From assembly GCA_002358835.1 (NCBI GenBank), contig DEPP01000087.1, positions 1 through 8,233 on the forward strand: a stretch of 8,233 nucleotides of DNA, in the 5' to 3' direction. This stretch comes from Bacteroidales bacterium UBA3389. Its GTDB lineage: Bacteria; Bacteroidota; Bacteroidia; Bacteroidales; P3. This document shows, piece by piece, positions 1 through 6,290 of this stretch (the stretch's first letter is position 1; the number at the start of each line of letters is the position of its first letter). The notes beneath the pieces were generated by a model that searched no databases, had not been told where the DNA came from, and saw only the letters and a list, made by a program, of their open reading frames with translations. The translations under genes were made by a program, and so were the position numbers.

Positions 1-455
1 GACATCGAGACTATAGAAATCGTTCTTCCGTGAAAGTTACCTTCACAACAAACTATGATTGCTTCATTTTCAGGAATGCCTTTCACCTTATACCCCCAAC
101 GTCTCGCAAGTTTAAGAGCCGTTTCATCAGCTTCTGCACCTGTATTCATAGGAAGCACTTTGTCATAACCGAAATACTCTGTTACATATTTTTCATAAGG
201 AGCCAAACAATCATTATAAAAAGCACGAGAAGTCAAAGTAAGTTTATGAGCCTGCTCACACAAAGCCGCTACAATCTTTGGATGACAATGACCTTGATTA
301 ACTGCTGAATAAGCACTTAAAAAGTCAAAATAACGTTTCCCTTCAACATCCCAAACAAATGCACCTTCACCTCTGTTCAACACAACAGGCAACGGATGAT
401 AATTATGTGCACCATAGCGGTGTTCCATTTCGATAAATTCTTCTGATCTTTTCAT
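1..455 (-). CDS. rocD: Ornithine aminotransferase, N-terminal part (3' end outside window)
   Basis: Ornithine--oxo-acid transaminase is a cytosolic PLP enzyme of the class-III aminotransferases. It moves the delta-amino group of ornithine to 2-oxoglutarate, giving glutamate semialdehyde, and so links arginine/ornithine to proline and glutamate. The 151 visible codons match the family closely: HNYHPLPVVL (17-26), VWDVEGK (34-40), DFLSAYSAVNQGHCHPKIV (44-62), LTLTSRAFYND (72-82), the PLP-phosphate loop MNTGAEA (103-109) and FHGRT (141-145). The enzyme is normally about 400 residues, so roughly 250 are missing beyond base 1, including the PLP-binding lysine. The ATG at 455-453 is chosen because the family begins shortly before the HNYHPLP block. 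No clear Shine-Dalgarno lies upstream, only an A/T-rich leader, which is usual for this phylum. The gene has its own promoter at 548-578 and is separated from the upstream glycosyltransferase gene. Identification is secure. Confidence 0.95.
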   Translation of the reverse strand, partial: MKRSEEFIEMEHRYGAHNYHPLPVVLNRGEGAFVWDVEGKRYFDFLSAYSAVNQGHCHPKIVAALCEQAHKLTLTSRAFYNDCLAPYEKYVTEYFGYDKVLPMNTGAEADETALKLARRWGYKVKGIPENEAIIVCCEGNFHGRTISIVSM

Positions 456-505
456 AAGGCAAATTAATTTTTTAGTTTTACAAAAATAATTTCAAAAAAG
501 GAATC

Positions 506-526
506 TTGTGAAATAAAATTTTACAA
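506..526. repeat. Imperfect inverted repeat in the rocD leader
   Basis: The arms TTGTGAAAT (506-514) and ATTTTACAA (518-526) are separated by AAA and pair at 8 of 9 positions. The odd position is G:T on the plus strand and A:C in the rocD transcript. The element lies about 15-35 nt downstream of the predicted transcription start. It could be a regulator-binding site or a weak leader hairpin. In such AT-rich DNA it could also be chance. Confidence 0.3.
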
Positions 527-547
527 TCACCTTTCTTTATCTCGCCA

Positions 548-578
548 CAAAGATATAAATTTTTGTTCACCCGACAAA
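548..578 (-). promoter_or_regulatory. Bacteroides-type promoter of rocD
   Basis: Read on the minus strand, TTTG (578-575) is followed after exactly 19 nt by TATCTTTG (555-548). This fits the known Bacteroides sigma-ABfr consensus TTTG-N19-21-TAnnTTTG. Transcription would begin near 541-540, giving a leader of about 85 nt before the rocD ATG. The leader contains an imperfect inverted repeat at 506-526. Confidence 0.75.
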
Positions 579-621
579 AGAATAAAAAAAGAAAAATACA
601 AAAAAAATAGCATTTTTCTTC

Positions 622-645
622 AAAGATTAAAAATAACAAATCTTT
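622..645 (-). terminator. Possible weak terminator after the glycosyltransferase gene
   Basis: Directly after the TAA at 649-647, the minus strand reads AAAGATT, a 10-nt loop, then AATCTTT: a perfect 7-bp stem (645-639 with 628-622). A T-rich stretch follows about 15 nt later (roughly 608-585). The stem is AT-rich and the T-run is not adjacent, so this is not a strong intrinsic terminator. Its position between two separately promoted genes makes the role plausible. Confidence 0.35.
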
Positions 646-646
646 A

Positions 647-2605
647 TTATTGTCCTAATTTACTGAAGGACTTACAAATAACATTAAGATCGTTTCGTAT
701 CGAATAATTACTTGCGTAGAGCAAATTAAGTTTATTTACAGATTTTCTATCTAAACATTCCGATGAAAAGACATCTATTATCGTCAAAACCGATGTTCTC
801 AGATGTGGAAGTTTATTTATTTCATCCATATTTTCATTAGAATACCCTACCCATGTCTTTTTGCCGAATATAACAAGAATAATATTTTTTAATAAGCCAA
901 AAGGACGCTTTACAAACCAACAAAGCAAAACATAGAACAATAACAAAAACAAAGCAACCATAACATCAAGTAAACGTTTTTTTCTTCTATTGTCTTCACT
1001 TGTGATACTGCTGACATTAAGCACATAAAGATCCACCGGTGTCTTTATTGTATTACTTCCAATTATGAATTCCGCACTTGGTGGCACTATTGTAAAACGC
1101 ACATTTGAGCGAGAAAGACGACTCATCAGTTCCCCGATGTTCGATTGAGACAAATCCTTTGAGCAAAACACGACTTCATCAATCGAATATATCCTTATAA
1201 TATCTTCTATTTGTGATGTATTACCAACAAACCTATCATCGTTTTGTTCATCTCCCACTCCGACTAACGCAATAAACTCAGGCTTACTCTCGGTCTTGTT
1301 TAACAAATCAGCAACTCGCTCTCCTTCTTGTTTATTTGCCACAATTGCATAGCGAGACGAATGAGTATTTTTCAGAGTCAAAGAACCGTTAGCTATGAAA
1401 TTACGAACAAAACGTACTAAAAGAAGTATAAACATACTCATTACCGAACCCATAACCACCAATGCACGAGAATAACGCAATTCAGCAGGCAATAGAGAAT
1501 AGAAAACCAACAATAACAACATTCCACCAAAGACACCTGACACCAATCTCGAAACTCTCAACTGCCTTACATAACCTCCGCAAACATAAACCGAGAATAA
1601 TAACATCGAAATATAGATAGGGACGGCACATATTATATAATGAGGAGGATAGTAGTTGATATCACCCCAATAATGCAAAGCCCAAGTACGCTCAAGCAAG
1701 AAAAATCCCGCATAAATCAAAATAAAATCCAAGACAAACAAAGATAGACGTGAAAAAATTCTTGAAACGAATCCGAGCGATGCACGCAACCATATAGCCA
1801 ATTTTATAATTAATGAATACAGTTTCGTTTGTTTGCTATCCAAATGCTTGCTTGCAAAGATTGCCATAGCATTGTAGAAAGTGTAAACATAGTTAAGACT
1901 GGCTTTTTTGGTACTTTCGCCTTTGTAATGTATGATTTGAGCATCGGGGAAATAGTAATTCTTATACCCACCCTGCGTAATCCTGTACGAAAGGTCAATA
2001 TCCTCGCCATACATAAAGAAATCTTCGTCCAGCAACCCTACCTTATCCAGACATTCCTTTCTCATCATCATATAAGCCCCCGCAAGAATATCCACTTCGT
2101 TTGTTTCATCATACGAAAGATGCCCCATATAATATTGAGCATATCGTTTGGAATGAGGAAACAAAGATGTAAGACCACTCATTTTACAAAAACTTGCCCA
2201 AGGTGTTGGAAAGCCTCGTTTGCTTTCTTTCAAAATTTTCCCACTTCCGTCAATCATCTTAATCCCCAAGCCACCACAATCTCTGTGTTCGTCCATAAAG
2301 GCGATACATTTCAAGAAAGTGTCTTCTTCAACAACAGTATCCGGATTCAAAAGCAAGATATACTCTCCCTTTGCCAAACGTATGGCTTGGTTATTGGCTT
2401 TTGCAAATCCTACATTCTCTTTATTTTCTATCAAAATAAAATCCGAAAACTTCGAACGCAACATCTGCATCGACCCATCAACCGAATTATTATCCACAAT
2501 AAAAACCTCAGCATCTATCCCCTTTATCGCATTTCTCACAGAATAGAGACAGTGCTCCAGAAAGTACTTTACATTATAATTTACTATGATAACAGATAAT
2601 TTCAT
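647..2605 (-). CDS. GT2 glycosyltransferase fused to a degenerate polyprenyl-phosphate sugar-phosphotransferase-like membrane region
   Basis: Residues 1 to about 260 form a GT-A glycosyltransferase of family 2, of the rhamnosyltransferase-like (WbbL/COG1216) type. Visible motifs are VIIVNYN (5-11), VDNNSVDGS (37-45), NVGFAKANNQAI (64-75), LLLNPDT (84-90, metal/nucleotide region), LAGAYMMMR (174-182) and YGEDIDLSYRI (199-209, probable catalytic acid region), with H226. About four hydrophobic segments follow (roughly 286-304, 321-341, 355-373, 381-400). Next is a Rossmann-like region (about 418-515) resembling the CoA_binding_3 domain of WbaP/EpsE-type enzymes, including IDEVVF (475-480) and a VRFTIVPP segment (502-509). 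The tail begins KRLLDVMVALFLLL (543-556), like the membrane helix of bacterial sugar transferases, and ends NYSIRNDLNVICKSF (633-647), like the end of that domain. The catalytic middle appears deleted. The start is the ATG 17 nt after the ZIP gene stop, so the two are likely co-transcribed. The GT2 assignment is firm; the sugar and acceptor are unknown. Confidence 0.85.
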   Translation of the reverse strand: MKLSVIIVNYNVKYFLEHCLYSVRNAIKGIDAEVFIVDNNSVDGSMQMLRSKFSDFILIENKENVGFAKANNQAIRLAKGEYILLLNPDTVVEEDTFLKCIAFMDEHRDCGGLGIKMIDGSGKILKESKRGFPTPWASFCKMSGLTSLFPHSKRYAQYYMGHLSYDETNEVDILAGAYMMMRKECLDKVGLLDEDFFMYGEDIDLSYRITQGGYKNYYFPDAQIIHYKGESTKKASLNYVYTFYNAMAIFASKHLDSKQTKLYSLIIKLAIWLRASLGFVSRIFSRLSLFVLDFILIYAGFFLLERTWALHYWGDINYYPPHYIICAVPIYISMLLFSVYVCGGYVRQLRVSRLVSGVFGGMLLLLVFYSLLPAELRYSRALVVMGSVMSMFILLLVRFVRNFIANGSLTLKNTHSSRYAIVANKQEGERVADLLNKTESKPEFIALVGVGDEQNDDRFVGNTSQIEDIIRIYSIDEVVFCSKDLSQSNIGELMSRLSRSNVRFTIVPPSAEFIIGSNTIKTPVDLYVLNVSSITSEDNRRKKRLLDVMVALFLLLFYVLLCWFVKRPFGLLKNIILVIFGKKTWVGYSNENMDEINKLPHLRTSVLTIIDVFSSECLDRKSVNKLNLLYASNYSIRNDLNVICKSFSKLGQ

Positions 2606-2622
2606 CGGTCTTCGATTTTATT

Positions 2623-3393
2623 TTAATGAGGAAGCAAACATGCTACAACAAAAGCCGTTAATACGATTACAAATCTTACAAAATTATATTGATGACTTTC
2701 TTTGCTATCAAAAAGAGTCGATATAGAAACATGCAACAATATTCCGACAACAAAGCACATTATCTGAGAAGTGTACTGTGTTACAAAATCGAAATGCAGC
2801 CCCACAAGAGAACCAACAACACCCATTATTGCAAAAACAGCAAGATGAACAAGCGAAACAAACTTAGAACAGCCTGCTTTCAAAAAACTACCCATTACAA
2901 CCATAGAAATCGGAATATTATGCAAAACAACACCTATCAGTAACGAATAATTCATCTTACCATTTGTCACCAAAGCAAATCCTTCCAGAAAAGCATGTAT
3001 CGATACACCCAAAAGAATCATAAGCGAACTCAAATAAGCGCTATGATTCACTGTACGATCTTCATTATGCAAATGTCCGTGTTCTGCACCTTTCGAAATA
3101 AGCTCCAAAATCAACTGAAGAAGAAAACCTAACAGTACAAAAGCTCCGAGAGGAAAAGAAAAGCCGTGATTATGTTCATGGATATGTTCGTGAGAGTGTG
3201 AATGCGAACAAACTGAATCGGAAGATAATGTAAAGGCTTCAGGAAGCAAATGAACGAAACAAACAGCCATCAAAAAAGCTCCTCCAAATACAGATATAAA
3301 GTCAAGTATTTTTGGTTTCTTTTCAAATACAAAAACCAATAAACCACTGACTAAAGATGCTAAAAACAAAACAGAATATCCTGCAATATACAT
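2623..3393 (-). CDS. ZIP-family divalent metal transporter with His-rich loop
   Basis: Inner-membrane transporter of the ZIP family (PF02535), expected to import zinc or other divalent metals into the cytoplasm. At 256 residues it has the usual length and about eight membrane segments (roughly 3-22, 31-51, 81-100, 119-141, 147-169, 179-201, 207-225, 236-254). Between segments 2 and 3 a run of alternating histidines spans 64-76, with more at H105, H107 and H109; these are likely metal-collecting sites. The core shows HAFLEG in TM4 (H133, E137) and HNIP in TM5 (H158, N159). The position four after H158, Glu in ZupT-type HNIPEG, is Ile162 here. The ATG at 3393-3391 is preceded by a good purine-rich site (GAGAGG, about 9-12 nt upstream). 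It lies between the YfhO and glycosyltransferase genes in one probable operon. Metal specificity cannot be read from the sequence. Confidence 0.9.
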   Translation of the reverse strand: MYIAGYSVLFLASLVSGLLVFVFEKKPKILDFISVFGGAFLMAVCFVHLLPEAFTLSSDSVCSHSHSHEHIHEHNHGFSFPLGAFVLLGFLLQLILELISKGAEHGHLHNEDRTVNHSAYLSSLMILLGVSIHAFLEGFALVTNGKMNYSLLIGVVLHNIPISMVVMGSFLKAGCSKFVSLVHLAVFAIMGVVGSLVGLHFDFVTQYTSQIMCFVVGILLHVSISTLFDSKESHQYNFVRFVIVLTAFVVACLLPH

Positions 3394-3420
3394 TTGGTAT
3401 TTCCTCTCTTTTTTCGTTTA

Positions 3421-3433
3421 ATCTATAATAGAT
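3421..3433. repeat. 13-bp perfect palindrome between the YfhO and ZIP genes
   Basis: ATCTAT-A-ATAGAT is a perfect palindrome around a central base, in the 57-bp gap before the ZIP gene. It sits about 28-40 bp upstream of the ZIP start. A short AT-only palindrome could be a regulator site for metal-dependent control of the transporter, or chance. No convincing -7/-33 pair accompanies it. Confidence 0.2.
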
Positions 3434-3451
3434 AACAGTTCTTTCGAAAAT

Positions 3452-6055
3452 CTATTCCGTTACTTTCTTTTTTCTTTTGGCAACAATATGTTTCAAAAAC
3501 GGCATTGCAACTGCCGCAATCACCAACAAGACAACCAAGAACGAACCAATAAAGTTCACAGATGTGAAAGTTTTAAGGCTGTCTGGTTCGAACTTAAATT
3601 CAACAGTATGCGAACCTTTTGGCAATTGCAAAGCACGAAGCACATAATCAGCCTGCATAATCTCACATTGCTTTCCATCGATATATGCTTTCCAATCTCC
3701 TTCGTAGAAAATCTCTGAAAAAACCGCTATTTGGTCACAATCACTCTTGTAAGTATATTTCTTATAGTCAGGATTGTGAATATCTTGCTTTTCAATACGA
3801 ATCACTGCCGAAGAATCGAATTCAGCACTTTGCTTTACAGATGATTGATATTTCGTGTTCAACACCACTGTCTTACGTGGATCAAAGTTATTCAAAGCAA
3901 GAATTTCCTCATCAGCAGATTTTGCCCAAGTAATCGAAGGAACAAACCATGCAGCTCCACAAGCCTCAGGATTTTGCAAAGGAACACCACCCTCTTCTCC
4001 CAACGGTAATATCACAAACTTTGTATCAAGCATATTAAGCACGCCGAGATTAGGACAATTCAACTGATTGCCATATTGGTAGAAGAATTGACGCAATTGA
4101 TTAGTCTTAAGCAAAGAAGTGTCTGTGATATCGTTTTGTCTGTATGTCGGATTGACAAAATAGAAATCAATCAATTCCTGATAGCGTTGCAATTTTGCTC
4201 CATGATACCCACCAATCGAAGGGAAGAAATATGAGGTTGAAGCATCGTTAAAGGTACTTACCGCCATGTTATACACACGATAGTGATCTATTTTTTGACT
4301 TTCAACCTGTTGTTTAATGCTTTCGATTGCAGATGTAGGTTGTGGAGTCATTTCATATTGCTTTTGGAAATTTGAATCATCCAAATATCTTCTATCAACA
4401 CCCCAAAGATCGATTGTTGTGGCGATTCCTATGATTGCAACAATGATAATTTCTTTTTTAACTTTGCCAGAAACGAACAACAACAAAGCCACAAAAGCCA
4501 CAGCAATGAATGCAAACGAGCGGAATGCGTCCGAAGTAAACGCATCTTTTCTATCATCAATCAATGCTTGAATAAAACTATCCCCAAGCATTGATTGGAA
4601 AATTGCATCTTTCGAAGAAGAAAAATCAGAGAACAATCCCGGAGCAATCGTACAAAGCAAACAGAATCCAGCAGTAACGCCTGCCGAAATATATAAAGCA
4701 AGCGTTTTTTGCTTTTTAGTTTTCTCTCCATAGATAAACTCTTTCAAGCCCAAGAAAGCTATCATTACCAAAGTTACGTTTGCAATCACCAACGCCATCG
4801 ACGGAGTTCTGAACTTATTGTAAAAAGGCAAATAATCGAAAAGCAGTTCGTTTATCCACATTGCGTTGCTTCCCCACGACAAAACAAAAGACAAAACAGT
4901 TGCTCCCAAAAGCCACCAACGCATTTTACCTTCAACAAGGATAAATCCCAATAAAGCAAGAAAACAAACAATAGCACCAAAATAGACAGTGCCTGCAGTA
5001 AACGGCTGTTCTCCCCAATAGGTCGAACCTGCGTATTGATTGACAACTCGATTTATCTGAGGATTGTTCGCTTGTGCAGGGGCAGTTGTCTGAATCTCTT
5101 GTATCCTTCTTTCAGCCAACTGTTCGATTCTGTGATCTGAACTTCCGCCACCCTTAAAGTCAGGGATAAGCACCGTAAAACTCTCTCCAACGCCATAACT
5201 CCAAGCATAAGCATAATCTATCGAAAGTCCCTTATCATTATTCTGCGATTCAACATTTTCATTAGGTTTTACCGTCAATTCACTTCCTCCTCTCATCGTA
5301 TATTTCACATATTCCGAATTCAACTTAAAATGAGATGAGTTAGGCAAAAACGCAATCGCTGCACACAACACAAGCATCCCCCCACCAAGAGCAAAATCCT
5401 TTATCGTTTTTTCTTTTATTGCATAAATCAAATAGCATAATCCGAGAATAAATGCCGCAAGCATTGTATAATATGTTATCTGTATGTGGTTAAAACCTAT
5501 CTGCAAACCGAGCGAAAGAGTAAACATCACAGAACCTGCAAGCCATTTGCGTCTGAATACAAGAATCATACCACCCAATATAGGAGCAATCATAGCCATT
5601 GCCCAAGCCTTGGTAATATGTCCTACAGCTATGATGATTATGTTATAAGAACCGAGTGCGTAAGCCAAAGCCGCAATCATCGACAGCAAAGGTTTGGCTC
5701 CCATAGACACCATAAAAACATAAAAACCCAGCATCATAAGAAAGAGAATGCCGACCGAGAAAGAATGCTCTCCCAATGTAACAATCGGGGATATGCTTTT
5801 GAATATATTGTAATGCTCAGGCATAGTCAGCTGATAAGCAGGCATTCCCGAAAACATTCCATCTGTCCAACCCGCTCTTTCACCCGTTGCTTGCTCATAG
5901 TCAGCCAAATCTTTGTTTCCTCCTTCGAACTGACTCATATCGCTTTGAAACACTTTCTTTCCCTCCAAGACAGGAGAAAAATACACAAAACCAACTGCCA
6001 AAAACAATAATATTGCGGCAATGTGTGGCAAAAATTTCTTGTAATCGAACTTCAT
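3452..6055 (-). CDS. YfhO-family polytopic membrane protein (GT-C-like)
   Basis: An 867-residue protein of the YfhO family (PF09586), large multi-span proteins with a GT-C glycosyltransferase-like layout. In Bacillus subtilis, YfhO is linked to lipoteichoic acid glycosylation using a lipid-carried sugar; the role in Bacteroidota is not known to me. The first helix (about 10-28) is followed by an extracytoplasmic loop with FQSD (Asp39) and a WTDGMFSGMPAYQ motif (63-75), where GT-C enzymes carry catalytic or substrate-binding acids. About a dozen more helices extend to about 552. A large soluble domain (about 555-830) ends with the family's YEGDWKAYIDGK (784-795) and GSHTVEFKFEP (814-824), then a last helix (834-856) and a basic tail. 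The start is the ATG at 6055-6053. The open frame continues to a TTG at 6085, but that codon lies inside the predicted -7 element. First gene of the probable YfhO-ZIP-GT2 operon; stop is TAG. Confidence 0.9.
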   Translation of the reverse strand: MKFDYKKFLPHIAAILLFLAVGFVYFSPVLEGKKVFQSDMSQFEGGNKDLADYEQATGERAGWTDGMFSGMPAYQLTMPEHYNIFKSISPIVTLGEHSFSVGILFLMMLGFYVFMVSMGAKPLLSMIAALAYALGSYNIIIIAVGHITKAWAMAMIAPILGGMILVFRRKWLAGSVMFTLSLGLQIGFNHIQITYYTMLAAFILGLCYLIYAIKEKTIKDFALGGGMLVLCAAIAFLPNSSHFKLNSEYVKYTMRGGSELTVKPNENVESQNNDKGLSIDYAYAWSYGVGESFTVLIPDFKGGGSSDHRIEQLAERRIQEIQTTAPAQANNPQINRVVNQYAGSTYWGEQPFTAGTVYFGAIVCFLALLGFILVEGKMRWWLLGATVLSFVLSWGSNAMWINELLFDYLPFYNKFRTPSMALVIANVTLVMIAFLGLKEFIYGEKTKKQKTLALYISAGVTAGFCLLCTIAPGLFSDFSSSKDAIFQSMLGDSFIQALIDDRKDAFTSDAFRSFAFIAVAFVALLLFVSGKVKKEIIIVAIIGIATTIDLWGVDRRYLDDSNFQKQYEMTPQPTSAIESIKQQVESQKIDHYRVYNMAVSTFNDASTSYFFPSIGGYHGAKLQRYQELIDFYFVNPTYRQNDITDTSLLKTNQLRQFFYQYGNQLNCPNLGVLNMLDTKFVILPLGEEGGVPLQNPEACGAAWFVPSITWAKSADEEILALNNFDPRKTVVLNTKYQSSVKQSAEFDSSAVIRIEKQDIHNPDYKKYTYKSDCDQIAVFSEIFYEGDWKAYIDGKQCEIMQADYVLRALQLPKGSHTVEFKFEPDSLKTFTSVNFIGSFLVVLLVIAAVAMPFLKHIVAKRKKKVTE

Positions 6056-6082
6056 TTCTCTTTTTATTTGATTTAGAAACTG

Positions 6083-6112
6083 CAAAGATACGAATTAAAT
6101 CCGTAAAACAAG
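6083..6112 (-). promoter_or_regulatory. Promoter of the YfhO-ZIP-GT2 operon
   Basis: The minus strand carries TATCTTTG (6090-6083), a perfect match to the Bacteroides -7 consensus TAnnTTTG and identical to the rocD element. The -33 is weaker: CTTG (6112-6109) with an 18-nt spacer instead of TTTG at 19-21. Transcription would start about 6076, leaving a leader of roughly 20 nt before the ATG at 6055. This places the operon start here and argues against translation from the upstream in-frame TTG. Confidence 0.6.
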
Positions 6113-6167
6113 CCTTTACAAAGCCCCAACAGCAATGCTTTTTTGCCGATTAAAAAGTCCTTCAAAT

Positions 6168-6251
6168 AAAACAAAGAAACAATTTACTGAAATCAAGAAA
6201 CATTTTTCTAAAACAAAGAAACAATCCACTAAAACAAAGAGTTATTTCGAA
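6168..6251. repeat. Four tandem copies of a degenerate 21-bp unit
   Basis: Copies lie at 6168-6188, 6189-6209, 6210-6230 and 6231-6251. Copies 1 and 3 match at 19 of 21 positions. Copy 2 matches copy 1 at 16 of 21. Copy 4 keeps only the first 10 bases (AAAACAAAGA) well. A fifth, shifted remnant (CAAAG at 6257-6261) follows. The shared core is ACAAAGAAACAA. On the plus strand the unit length keeps frame and would encode heptapeptides KTKKQFT, EIKKHFS, KTKKQST and KTKSYFE within an open frame at 6135-6326. That frame has no visible plus-strand promoter and runs into the end of the MATE gene, so coding is doubtful. The array fills much of the gap between the MATE stop and the YfhO promoter. Confidence 0.7.
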
Positions 6252-6290
6252 CCAAACAAAGACTTATATAATCAACTGTTTGACAAAAAG

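Noticed and set aside
1829..2599. Long plus-strand open frame of 256 codons
   Set aside because: It lies entirely opposite the GT2 domain, which has clear family motifs. Its translation shows no recognisable domain and no promoter precedes it.
3447..3454. Possible -7 element TAGATTTT for a separate ZIP promoter
   Set aside because: It lacks the final G of TAnnTTTG and no TTTG occurs 19-21 nt further upstream. Read-through from the YfhO promoter is the simpler explanation.
5486..6010. Plus-strand open frame of 174 codons
   Set aside because: It is antisense to the N-terminal helices of the YfhO-family gene, and its His/Ser/Arg-rich translation is what reverse reading of hydrophobic codons gives.
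6131..6145. AGCAATGCT palindrome followed by a T-run
   Set aside because: The single-base loop cannot form a hairpin, and the T-run is on the plus strand, where no gene ends, so it is not a terminator for any gene here.
6252..6290. Search for a MATE terminator directly after its stop
   Set aside because: No stem longer than about 4-5 bp followed by a T-run was found. The transcript may read through or end within the repeat region.
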